DNA of 64,000 bases, taken from NCBI GenBank assembly GCA_947500035.1, contig CANMQP010000005.1, forward strand, positions 558,001-622,000, given 5' to 3'. Numbering within the stretch: the stretch's first letter is position 1; every line of letters starts with the position of its first letter. Of this stretch, positions 57,177 through 64,000 are shown piece after piece. This DNA comes from an uncultured Kiloniellaceae bacterium. GTDB lineage: Bacteria > Pseudomonadota > Alphaproteobacteria > Kiloniellales > Kiloniellaceae. The translations under genes and the position numbers were made by a program. The notes below the pieces were generated by a model. That model worked only from the letters and a program-made list of their open reading frames with translations, was not told the origin of the DNA and made no database searches.

Positions 57177-57779
57177 ATGACGAATGAAATCGCATTGCAT
57201 CCCGGCGAAGACGCCACCACACCCGTTCTGGCCGGCGATGGAACTTTGCCCGAGCAGGAAGCGGCCGCAGCGACCGCATCCGAGCCTCCCCTATCCGAGG
57301 TCGGAGCACCCGATGATACGCCGCCGATAGAGCTTGGCCCGCCAGAGAGTAATCCTGCGGAGATTAATCCTGCAGTTAGTAGTCCCGCGGCGCATACACC
57401 GATCGAAGAGGGTTCGGGCGAGGATGGCGTTGAGGACACCGCCGAGGCTGTACCGGCCGGATCAACGCAGCGGCGCCGGGAGTTGCGGGACTTCGACGTG
57501 ACGGGAGAAGTCACGATTTCCGAGCGGAGCTTTCCGCTCAAAGACTGGAGCTCCAGCGGCTTCGGCATCGACTCCTGTGATCTTGAGTTTGAGGATCATG
57601 CCAGGGTGCCCATCGATTTCAGCGTGACCCATTCAGCCGGCACGCTCTCTTTCTCCTGCAAAGCGGTGATTGTCAGGTCCGATACGGTCGCCTGCGAGGT
57701 GGCCGGTGCCTTTGTCGAGATGGCGCGGGGAGACCGGGTTGCGGTTGCCGCGTATTTCGACGCCCTGGAAGAAGGCTAA
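57177..57779 (+). CDS. PilZ-like domain protein with acidic N-terminus
   Basis: 200-aa protein. The first ~100 residues are acidic and Pro/Ala-rich (low complexity). The C-terminal part contains QRRRELRDF, then VTGEVTISERSFPLKDWSSSGFGIDSC, resembling the RxxxR and (D/N)xSxxG signatures of c-di-GMP-binding PilZ domains. The second signature is intact as DWSSSGFGI; the first is only approximate. It is ~200 bp upstream of a FliN-like gene, which suggests a motility or surface switch. Confidence 0.65.
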   Translation: MTNEIALHPGEDATTPVLAGDGTLPEQEAAAATASEPPLSEVGAPDDTPPIELGPPESNPAEINPAVSSPAAHTPIEEGSGEDGVEDTAEAVPAGSTQRRRELRDFDVTGEVTISERSFPLKDWSSSGFGIDSCDLEFEDHARVPIDFSVTHSAGTLSFSCKAVIVRSDTVACEVAGAFVEMARGDRVAVAAYFDALEEG

Positions 57780-57978
57780 ACCAGCTTTTTTAGCGTTAAT
57801 GCGGGTTTGACCGACGTCTTGCGCCGCAATTTCCACCATGGTTAACAAATCTTTATCGATTGCGGTCCTTTAATGCCTCGAGGGACTTAAACCCCATGCG
57901 CGGTCTTCGGGTTGAACCACAGTTGTTGACTGAAGCAATCCGAAGCAAATCAAGCGATGCCTGGACCAGGAGTACGAG

Positions 57979-58467
57979 ATGGCGGACGAGGACGAGGGCG
58001 AAATGGACATGGCAGCCGCGATGGCCGCGGATCCTGAGCTCGGCCCCCAGTCTGATGACGATGAAGGTGAGTTGGATATGGCTGCCGCGATGGCGGCGGA
58101 TCCCGAACTCGGCGCCCCTTCCGACGATGACGAGGGGGAACTCGATATGGCCGCGGCCATGGCTGCGGACGAATCACTTGGCCCCCAATCCGGCGGCGCC
58201 GATGCCCCGGATCTCGGTCCCTTGATCGACGTTCCCGCCATCCATGGTGTTTCTCTTGAGGCTTCGGCGATCCTGGGCACGGCCCTGATGCCGGTCAGCC
58301 AGTTGCTCAAGATGGGTCGTGGTGCGGTGGTCGAGCTCGACAAGTCGATCGGTGACATGATCGATATCAGCATCAACGACCAGATGGTGGCTCGCGGAGA
58401 AGTGATGATCAAAGAAGACCGTCTCTGCATCGAGATTACAGAGATGGTCAAACGTATCAGCAGCTGA
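57979..58467 (+). CDS. FliN-like SpoA-domain protein with three acidic 23-aa repeats
   Basis: 162-aa protein. The C-terminal ~80 residues form a SpoA/FliN domain (GVSLEASAILGTALMPVSQLLKMGRGAVVELDKSIGDMIDISINDQMVARGEVMI), closely resembling flagellar switch protein FliN. The N-terminus is a perfect-register triple repeat of 23 residues (4-26, 27-49, 50-72) with core EGELDMAAAMAADPELG, which is not part of normal FliN. No other flagellar gene is nearby. An AGGAG ribosome-binding site precedes the ATG. A switch-type function is inferred; true motility use needs the rest of the genome. Confidence 0.82.
   Translation: MADEDEGEMDMAAAMAADPELGPQSDDDEGELDMAAAMAADPELGAPSDDDEGELDMAAAMAADESLGPQSGGADAPDLGPLIDVPAIHGVSLEASAILGTALMPVSQLLKMGRGAVVELDKSIGDMIDISINDQMVARGEVMIKEDRLCIEITEMVKRISS
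57988..58194 (+). repeat. 69-bp tandem repeat, three copies, inside the FliN-like gene
   Basis: Three in-frame 69-bp units at 57988-58056, 58057-58125 and 58126-58194, encoding the 23-aa acidic/Ala-Met repeats. The units differ at several third positions and a few amino acids, so the duplication is not recent but the length is exactly preserved. Confidence 0.85.
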
Positions 58468-58738
58468 CTCTCGGCTCTGACCGCATGCGGGCCGTTTAGA
58501 CCCGCTGGCCCGCCTGTCCGCTTAAAATTCCTGCGTCATTGCACAGCGAAGCCGCCTGAAGCGCGCCTGTCGCCGTTTGTCTCATTATTGCCCGGCATTT
58601 GATCCTGTTCTGCTGAGACCGGCCGATACTAACGATTTCCGCCGGTCTGCCTGCGTCGTTCACAACAGCGTGCCTTTGATCTCGCCGCTGTCCGGCCACA
58701 TCTTGGAATAAGATCTCAGGCTCAGGTGTTTTCGTTCC

Positions 58739-59803
58739 ATGACATATCTCCCCAAGTTGCTCTCCCTCGCGACAGCGGTTCCACCTTTCGTTTTGAAACA
58801 GGCGGAAGTCGCGGCGCAGGCCCGCGACCTCTTTGCCCACCGGGCCAGGGATATCGATCGCCTGATGCCGGTTTTTACCAACGCCGGGATCGAAACCCGC
58901 CGCTCCTGCGTGCCGCTTGAGTGGTATCGGGAAGCCGCGGACTGGAAAGATCGAAATGCGATCTATGTGGAAAGCGCCGTTGAGGTGCTGGCCGATGCGA
59001 CCCTCAAGTGTCTGGATCAGGTGGATATGGCGGTAGAGGAGGTCGATGCGATCATCACCGTCTCGACCACCGGCATTGCGACACCCAGCCTCGACGCCCG
59101 CCTGATGAACAAACTTGGTCTGCGCAGGGATATCATCAGGCTGCCGGTCTTCGGGCTTGGTTGCGCAGGCGGCGTCCTCGGACTGTCGCGCGCCGCGTCC
59201 TTCGCCGCGGCCATGCCGGGCAAGAACGTCCTGCTTCTGGTGGTCGAACTCTGCGCCCTCACCTTCCGGCCCGGTGACCTCTCCAAGAGCAACGTGATTG
59301 CCGCGGCCCTTTTCGGCGATGGCGCCGCGGCGGCTCTCGTGAGCACGCGGGCCTCGGCCGCCGCTCCGCACAGCCAGCCGCTGCTCGCCGCTGCCGGCGA
59401 ACACACCTGGCCGGACTCGTTGGATGTGATGGGCTGGCATATCGAAGACGACGGTTTCGGTGTGCTTTTCTCACGGGACATTCCGGCCATTATCGCGGAC
59501 CGCTTCGGTCCGGCGCTGGATGCCTTTCTCGCCCGCAACGCCCTGAGCCGAGAGGACCTCAATGAATATGTCTGCCATCCGGGCGGAACCAAAGTGCTCG
59601 CGGCACTGGAAAACGCGCTCGCTTTGCCGACGGGAGCGATGGCTGATGCGCGCGATGTGTTGCGTAAGTTCGGTAACATGTCCGCGGCAACCGTGTTGTT
59701 CGTTTTGGAGCGGGCCCTTTACCGGCCGCCCGGCAGGCGTATGCTGATGTCGTCCCTCGGGCCCGGTTTCACCGTGGCCTTTCAGGTTTTGGAGCAGCCA
59801 TGA
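58739..59803 (+). CDS. Type III polyketide synthase (chalcone/alkylpyrone synthase-like)
   Basis: 354-aa homodimeric thiolase-fold synthase extending an acyl-CoA with malonyl-CoA. The catalytic triad is visible: Cys142 in FGLGCAGGVLGLSRAASFA, His280 in YVCHPGGTKVL and Asn313 in RKFGNMSAATVLFVLE. Products in bacteria are usually alkylpyrones, alkylresorcinols or phloroglucinols. It is followed by a methyltransferase gene whose ATG overlaps its stop, matching the BpsA-BpsB and SrsA-SrsB pairs (type III PKS plus ICMT-like enzyme). The acyl starter is unknown. Confidence 0.94.
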   Translation: MTYLPKLLSLATAVPPFVLKQAEVAAQARDLFAHRARDIDRLMPVFTNAGIETRRSCVPLEWYREAADWKDRNAIYVESAVEVLADATLKCLDQVDMAVEEVDAIITVSTTGIATPSLDARLMNKLGLRRDIIRLPVFGLGCAGGVLGLSRAASFAAAMPGKNVLLLVVELCALTFRPGDLSKSNVIAAALFGDGAAAALVSTRASAAAPHSQPLLAAAGEHTWPDSLDVMGWHIEDDGFGVLFSRDIPAIIADRFGPALDAFLARNALSREDLNEYVCHPGGTKVLAALENALALPTGAMADARDVLRKFGNMSAATVLFVLERALYRPPGRRMLMSSLGPGFTVAFQVLEQP

Positions 59804-60318
59804 CGATTTTTTGGACTCTCCTGCTCGCAGTCATCCTCGCCCGCCTGGCCGAACTCATTTACGCGCGCCGCAACACCCAGAGGCTTCTGGCGGAAGGGGC
59901 ACGGGAATTTGGGGCCGGCCATTATCCTTTGATCGTGCTGCTCCACGCGGCCTGGCTGCTCAGCATAGCGCTCTTTGTGCCCGCGGAGGCCTCGGTCGTT
60001 CCCGCCCTGCTCGCTCTGTTCCTGCTCGTCCAAATTCTCCGGATCTGGGTGCTTACAAGTCTCGGTCGCTACTGGACCACCCGGATCATCACCCTGCCCG
60101 GCGTGCCTCTGGTGCGCCGAGGCCCTTACCGCTTCGTTCGCCATCCCAACTATCTTGTGGTGGTTCTCGAGATTGCATTGCTGCCGCTCTGTTTCGGCGC
60201 CTGGGAGATCGCACTCATTTTCTCGCTTCTCAACGCAGCGATGCTGTTCTGGCGAATCCGGATCGAGGACCAGGCGCTTGCGGGCCGGCGCGAGATTGCG
60301 CATGGAAACGCCGGGTGA
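59800..60318 (+). CDS. Isoprenylcysteine carboxyl methyltransferase-family protein paired with type III PKS
   Basis: 172-aa membrane methyltransferase of the ICMT family. It has about four helices, and the SAM-binding signature RRGPYRFVRHPNYLVVVLEIALLPL with the downstream RIRIEDQAL. In BpsB/SrsB relatives it O-methylates the polyketide made by the neighbouring synthase. An ATGA overlap with the PKS gene proves tight coupling. No third (hydroxylase or oxidoreductase) gene follows; the operon seems to end here. Confidence 0.9.
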   Translation: MTIFWTLLLAVILARLAELIYARRNTQRLLAEGAREFGAGHYPLIVLLHAAWLLSIALFVPAEASVVPALLALFLLVQILRIWVLTSLGRYWTTRIITLPGVPLVRRGPYRFVRHPNYLVVVLEIALLPLCFGAWEIALIFSLLNAAMLFWRIRIEDQALAGRREIAHGNAG

Positions 60319-60833
60319 AAGGTGAGGTCAGAAATTCCCTCTAAGTCTCTATTATTTCACGTGAAACAAATTTCGAGATCAATATTTTGTGGTGCAAATC
60401 AAGAATCTCACGAAATGTTGCGGTTAGCTGGTAAATAAAGTCTTTAGACCGTTGTTTTGTTAATTTTTAGTAAAATTGAAAGGTCACTAAAACCAATTTT
60501 CTTCATACCATTACTTCATTTAAAATCAGATATTTAAAGAGGTTGCCTAAAGCAAAAAAGTCTTAAGTAACGAGAGACTCTTGAAACTCATGATTCCAAC
60601 ATGGCGCCCTGCAATGCCGCGGCGACCTTTACGGCGGCTATCTGAGCAGCGTGCCGGGCATCTTCGCCGGCTGCCTCCGCGCAAAGCTGCTGCTTGACCT
60701 CACCCATCTGGATCAGTCCCATCGCGCGACCCAGGTCGGCCGACGCTTTTACTGGCTTTCTGGCTTCCGGTCGCCACCCAGCCTTTTCATGCGGGTCTAG
60801 AAATGACGCTTGAAGCAGCTATCGAACGCCCTC
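60319..60833. other. AT-rich 515-bp gap with parS-like site
   Basis: Strikingly AT-rich compared with the rest of the window, especially 60340-60600. It contains the parS-like sequence at 60353-60368 and, next to it, imperfect arms ATTTCGAGAT (60370-60379) and ATCTCACGAAAT (60405-60416). The 60588-60815 part has higher GC and an open minus-strand frame (about 70 codons, ending at 60588) of Ala-rich helical character; it has no known family and may be the remnant of a gene. Confidence 0.5.
60353..60368. other. parS-like ParB-binding site
   Basis: TATTTCACGTGAAACA matches 15 of 16 positions of the consensus TGTTTCACGTGAAACA bound by the chromosome partition protein ParB; the single mismatch is at position 2. 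The 14-bp core TTTCACGTGAAACA is exact. parS sites cluster near oriC in most bacteria, so the window may be origin-proximal. No parA/parB or oriC features are seen. Confidence 0.7.
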
Positions 60834-61472
60834 TTAGTTTCGAAACCTGAGCCCTTCATAGCTAACAAGCGCAGACTCATTGCTTCGGACTTGCCACACC
60901 GCTTTGAGCTTCCATTTTTGATCACGCATCTCCCAGAGGTCCGAGTTAGCCGGGTCAAGCTCACAAATTGAGCCGTTTATATTAAAGCCGACGCTTCGAT
61001 AGAAATCGCAAGATCCCGGAACGGCGGAAAGCTTCAGCTTACCACTGTATCCCATTTCTTGAGATAAGTTGGTCGCATACTCGATCAGGATATCACCACC
61101 GTTCCGGGCACCTGGGTGACAGGTGATGTCAGAGATGTAAACAACAGAGCATTTCGTAAACTCGTCTTTGTCGATTGCCATGATTGCTACAGGCTTCCCG
61201 GAAAAGAAGTACGCGTAGACAATCCATGCATCGAAGTTGCCGTATACAGCCATCACATCGGCCCTGTCAGCGCCGTCCTCCAGCCGTCTATTCCATCTTG
61301 TTGCTGATTCTTCATACTCAGGCGGAACTTCGGGCTGCTTCCAATCTTGCAGTTGGTTTAAGAGCCATGTGCAGCTCGGCTCAATTTCCCGGGCTTCCAG
61401 CTCGCGCACCGGCGGATCGTTGATCCAATCAAGACTCAGCGTAGTGCTGTCAGTGAAGTGAGTGTTCGGCAT
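60834..61472 (-). CDS. GNAT-type acetyltransferase-like protein
   Basis: 212-aa protein. The central part, AVYGNFDAWIVYAYFFSGKPVAIMAIDK, then ISDITCHPGARNGGDILIEYATNLSQEMGYSGKLKLSAVPGSCDFYRSVGF, follows the GNAT pattern (strand, then a Gly-rich CoA loop weakly conserved as RNGGD, then an arm with FYRSVGF). Base composition is lower in GC than its neighbours, suggesting acquisition. An AGGGAG ribosome-binding site precedes the ATG. No partner gene is obvious; substrate unknown. Confidence 0.72.
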   Translation of the reverse strand: MPNTHFTDSTTLSLDWINDPPVRELEAREIEPSCTWLLNQLQDWKQPEVPPEYEESATRWNRRLEDGADRADVMAVYGNFDAWIVYAYFFSGKPVAIMAIDKDEFTKCSVVYISDITCHPGARNGGDILIEYATNLSQEMGYSGKLKLSAVPGSCDFYRSVGFNINGSICELDPANSDLWEMRDQKWKLKAVWQVRSNESALVSYEGLRFRN

Positions 61473-61863
61473 AAGATATCTCCCTAACCCTCTAGGTGAA
61501 AAATGTCAGAAAAATTCTCGCATAGCAAGAAATTAACCCTAGGTTGGGAACTCCTATTCCTTGGCGATCTTGATGACAAAAATTAGGTTTCTGGCAAAGA
61601 GTCAGGAGTGGAGCGATGCCGCATAAATCCACCGGGCATCGTGCTCCTGCCAGAATTGGACCGATGACACGACACTGTCCAGAAAACATAATCTTGTCGC
61701 CTGGGGACCACGTTACGAGCGGGGTCGTGTTTTTTGGCAGGCTTTAGGGGCGTTGAGCCCTCGCACGGGCCTTCAGGACTCTATTGAGCCTGAGCTTATG
61801 GTCTGATGCGCCACAGTGGGAATCAGCGTTTACAGGTCCGTGGCACATAAGTAGCCCGGTCAC
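61473..61863. other. 391-bp gap with strong hairpin
   Basis: No protein-coding frame here is convincing. It holds the long stem-loop at 61589-61655, listed separately. The rest is unremarkable. Confidence 0.5.
61589..61655 (-). ncRNA. Three-tier hairpin, candidate structured RNA or terminator
   Basis: Three stacked stems pair in order: TTCTGG (61589-61594) with CCAGAA (61650-61655), CAGGAG (61603-61608) with CTCCTG (61644-61649), GATGCC (61615-61620) with GGCATC (61635-61640), around a 14-base apical loop. Read on the minus strand it is followed by a short U-rich run, so it could terminate transcription coming from the MAPEG gene. Alternatively it may be an independent small RNA. No known family was recognised. 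Confidence 0.4.
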
Positions 61864-62430
61864 TCAAGCCAGAACCCTCAGAACTAGATAGCTGGTGAGA
61901 CCGTAAAGGGAAAGCAGGCTGAGGCTCATGAAAAGCCCTCTTAAGCCGCTATTGCCCCGCAAGGCGCTGAACGTGTAGCCCAATCGAGCAACAGAAAACC
62001 CGATGAACCATAGCTGCGCTGCGAAAACCGATGGCGAGACGAAGCTAAGCAGCGATGCCAAGATAATGAAATACAGCGTATTTTCGGTCGTATTACGATG
62101 CGCGTTATGGTGCCGATCCAGTTCGATCCAGCCCCGTTCCGCGACGTCTTCCTTTCGAGTATCGTTCTGGATCCATTCCTCATGTGAGGCATACATGTTG
62201 TAATTCAGGCGGGTGAGTTCCGTCGCGGTCATCAGCCAAGTATGATTGAGGACCAGCAAGGTGCTGGCAACGACGAGCGCCCAAACGATCTCCGGCGTCG
62301 GAAGTGCGACAACGGGCGGTCCAAACTCGAACAAGAACACATTCAGCCCGAGGCCGATCAAAATGAGCACGACCGGATAGGCTATTATGATCAAACTGAA
62401 CCTGCGAACGCGACTTTCTCGACCTGTCAT
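61864..62430 (-). CDS. MAPEG-family membrane protein
   Basis: 188-aa integral membrane protein of the MAPEG superfamily (membrane-associated eicosanoid and glutathione metabolism). Four hydrophobic segments; the key motif RHHNAHRNTTENTLYFIILASLLSFVSPS corresponds to the glutathione-binding helix signature ExxxNxxE-like (RNTTEN). ATG 62430 (MTGRESRVRRFSLI) has a GAGGGGGA ribosome-binding site. A detoxification or lipid-peroxide role is possible; bacterial members are little studied. Confidence 0.82.
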   Translation of the reverse strand: MTGRESRVRRFSLIIIAYPVVLILIGLGLNVFLFEFGPPVVALPTPEIVWALVVASTLLVLNHTWLMTATELTRLNYNMYASHEEWIQNDTRKEDVAERGWIELDRHHNAHRNTTENTLYFIILASLLSFVSPSVFAAQLWFIGFSVARLGYTFSALRGNSGLRGLFMSLSLLSLYGLTSYLVLRVLA

Positions 62431-62647
62431 GTTTTCCCCCTCGTCTTGATGCAGCGTTTCTCGGCCGGCGGCCGACGTTAACGCAGGCAGGCGCCTGCCA
62501 TGTCCGGCGAGGAGGAGCCAGGATACTCCGGTCTGCGATGTTGAATTTCCACCACCGGCGGCTGTGCCCGCATAATCGGAGTCTGAAAGAGCGTGGTGGT
62601 CCGGCGCGAATTCGGTGGCTAACGGCGCTCGCATTTATGTTCCATAG

Positions 62648-62737
62648 TGGCGGATGGGGTGGGATTCGAACCCACGAGACGCTCTCACGCCTGCCGGTTT
62701 TCAAGACCGGTGCCTTCAACCGCTCGGCCACCCATCC
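62648..62737 (-). tRNA. tRNA-Ser (anticodon UGA)
   Basis: Ninety-nucleotide minus-strand tRNA with encoded CCA. Acceptor GGATGGG pairs with CCCATCC; the D-arm, the anticodon stem with loop CTTGAAA (anticodon TGA), a long variable arm typical of serine tRNA (AGGCGTGAGAGCGTCT) and the T-loop GGTTCGAATCC are all clear. It reads UCA and, by wobble, other UCN codons. Confidence 0.97.
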
Positions 62738-63042
62738 GCGAACGGCACCACTTTGGATACCGCCGTTTTGCTGCCGGAAAGACTGCCGTTTACAGGCAAT
62801 TGCGTTCCGGCCACCGCAACACGGGCAACCTTCTAGCGCTTTTGCCCGGGCCACGTCCAGCGAAGATGCGAAAGAAATTCGGAGACCAGCCGGTGCTCCC
62901 GATGCGTGGCGTTGCGTGAAGCCGGTGATCGCTCGCAGCTGCCGCTATGGTTAAAATATCGTCTACCGCTTGTTTCAGGCTTTGCGAGGGAGTATCTCAG
63001 GCCCTTCTCCCATTGCGCCGCAACATAGCTCGAGCCCTCCAG
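62738..63042. other. Gap between tRNA-Ser and the small conserved-looking gene
   Basis: About 305 bp without recognised genes or regulatory sites. The tRNA is transcribed leftward, so its promoter should lie within the first ~50 bp, but no clear -35/-10 pair was identified. Confidence 0.4.
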
Positions 63043-63297
63043 ATGAGTGATACCCCTTCTTCCGCGTTTCCCGAACTTTCAGAGCTGCAAGCTCATCTGG
63101 AACGGATCAGCCAGGAAATGATCGGCTTGATCCGTGCTTATGATCTCGATGCGACCTCGCCTTTCGACGTGCTTCCTGTCGCGCGGGAAAAAATCACCAA
63201 ACCGGACGATTATGTCCGGTTTCTCGAACTTTCTCTTGAAGGACGTATTTACGGTGAAGCGGCGGCAGCCCTGATGGAAGCGCAGAAGGCGGGTTGA
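63043..63297 (+). CDS. Small hypothetical protein (84 aa)
   Basis: Short soluble protein starting at ATG 63043 (MSDTPSSAFPELSELQ). The middle is an amphipathic helix AHLERISQEMIGLIRAYDLDATSPFDVLP, and the C-terminus is SLEGRIYGEAAAALMEAQKAG. No known domain is recognised. A longer in-frame ATG at 62947 exists but the added residues are not coding-like. Located between tRNA-Ser and the TPR lipoprotein gene on the same strand as the latter. Confidence 0.65.
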   Translation: MSDTPSSAFPELSELQAHLERISQEMIGLIRAYDLDATSPFDVLPVAREKITKPDDYVRFLELSLEGRIYGEAAAALMEAQKAG

Positions 63298-63608
63298 TCC
63301 GGCGCGGACATTGCCGCGTTTTTTACGCCTTTTAGACGAATCCACTTACTGTGTAGTTATCTTCGGGCTCAAAAAACCATTTAATAATCAATATGTTGAT
63401 TGAAGTTGTGCGGCTCCTGCGCAGCCTGAGGCTCGTCTTTTCATATCAGTAAGGAACGGCTGCAGGCCTCTCGAATTCGCACGCGATTTTAGTAAAATTA
63501 CCTTCCCGGGGATATAAGCCTAAAAAGCGAGACAGTAATCGCGCATTAATGAAGCAGGTTCATAATTGCCCTCGATTTTCATTAGCTTAGAGGCTGGTAG
63601 AGGCACTT
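63298..63608. other. 311-bp gap before the lipoprotein gene
   Basis: AT-rich in the middle (63340-63400). No gene is supported, and no operator was identified. It should contain the promoter of the downstream lipoprotein gene. Confidence 0.4.
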
Positions 63609-64000
63609 ATGATGGGCTCAGAATTCCCGATCAAGACCGCCGCGAAAACAATCCTGACGAGTGCGGCTCTGCTGTTCCTCGGCGCCTGCGCGAGCGTGCC
63701 TGTCACGCCAGAGGGCGAACAACAGGTTGGATCGGCACAGATCTTGTCGATCTGTGAAAAACTCTCCAAGTCCAACGACACGCGCATTGCGATTGGATTG
63801 TGCGAGAAAGCCCACATCGACGATCCGGAAAACCCGGTGCCCCTCCTGATTCTGGGAGACATGCTCCAGCAACAGGGTGCGCTGGCTCAGGCCGGCCGTG
63901 CCTATGGCATGGCCATCGACCTGGATCCGGAAAACGTCGAGGCGCATTACGGACTGGGCAAGGTCTTCCTGGCCCGCAATCAGTATGAGTTGGCCACCGA
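63609..64000 (+). CDS. TPR-repeat lipoprotein, TadD-like (3'-truncated by window edge)
   Basis: About 130 codons visible from ATG 63609 (or 63612), running off the window. It has a lipoprotein signal AAKTILTSAALLFLGACAS with a LGAC lipobox. The mature part begins with a helix containing CEKLSKSNDTRIAIGLCEKAHID, then tetratricopeptide-like helical pairs (PVPLLILGDMLQQQGALAQAGRAYGMAIDLDPENVEAHYGLGKVFLARNQYELAT). This pattern matches TadD-type lipoproteins of the Flp/Tad pilus apparatus, but other TPR lipoproteins (e.g. BamD-like or NlpI-like) remain possible. Tad genes would be expected just beyond the window. Confidence 0.8.
   Translation, partial: MMGSEFPIKTAAKTILTSAALLFLGACASVPVTPEGEQQVGSAQILSICEKLSKSNDTRIAIGLCEKAHIDDPENPVPLLILGDMLQQQGALAQAGRAYGMAIDLDPENVEAHYGLGKVFLARNQYELAT

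Noticed and set aside
60319-60600. AT-rich parS region considered as a replication origin
   Set aside because: No DnaA boxes of the TTATCCACA type and no adjacent dnaA, dnaN, gidA or parAB genes were found, so oriC is not claimed.

Overview
The window looks like chromosomal DNA of a free-living alphaproteobacterium, most likely a Rhodospirillales/Kiloniellales-type lineage. This is inferred from high-GC coding sequence and from gene orders typical of Alphaproteobacteria: pdhB-pdhC-lpdA-lipA-ratA, cinA-pgpA-ispDF, dusB-ntrB-ntrC-ntrY-ntrX-trkA-dat-hfq-hflX, and rlpA-dac-tmk-holB-metG-tatD-MBL. No rRNA, CRISPR array, prophage or complete insertion sequence is visible. Most of the window is housekeeping sequence with short accessory inserts between the conserved blocks.

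Layout. 1-5288: pyruvate dehydrogenase E1-beta (cut by the window edge), E2 and E3, lipoyl synthase, and a COQ10/RatA protein. 5319-10158: accessory segment with an SRPBCC/ArsR pair on the minus strand, two nested-palindrome repeat elements, then a TetR gene followed by VOC, VOC, DUF1428, NTF2-like and GST genes and a decayed reductase fragment. 10159-12807: a TorA-type molybdoenzyme carrying its own c-type haem motif, with a perfect FNR box upstream. 13224-16307 (minus strand): CPBP protease, PncC/CinA-C, PgpA, IspDF. 16457-30017 (plus strand): a CcsA-like membrane protein, then the nitrogen-regulation block dusB-ntrB-ntrC-ntrY-ntrX, trkA, a D-amino acid aminotransferase, a HAD phosphatase, hfq and hflX. 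30096-32266: groES-groEL with a canonical promoter, a perfect CIRCE and a textbook terminator. 32373-37919: inositol monophosphatase-like enzyme, membrane protein, B12/radical-SAM protein, MoxR-type AAA+ ATPase and a zinc-metallopeptidase-like partner; the function of the last four is unknown.

37996-46388: racemase, MazG, two small XRE regulators in AT-rich DNA, small orphan genes, a PAS protein and an orphan family-5 solute-binding protein. 46497-56974 (minus strand): two TM2-like proteins, then MBL hydrolase, TatD, MetG, HolB, Tmk, D,D-carboxypeptidase, RlpA and MltB, so tRNA charging, replication and cell-wall genes together. 57177-60318 (plus strand): a PilZ-like protein, a FliN-like protein with three acidic repeats, and a type III polyketide synthase coupled to an ICMT-type methyltransferase. 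A near-consensus parS site lies just downstream at 60353-60368. 60834 to the end: a GNAT protein, a structured non-coding hairpin, a MAPEG protein, tRNA-Ser(UGA), a small conserved-looking protein, and the start of a TPR lipoprotein cut off by the window edge.

The observations most worth a second look are the haem-tailed TorA with its FNR box, the isolated parS site, the MoxR/metallopeptidase pair lacking a VWA domain, the triple-repeat FliN-like protein beside a PilZ-like protein, the nested palindromes at 6278-6409, and 15-bp tandem repeats that recur at three separate loci.
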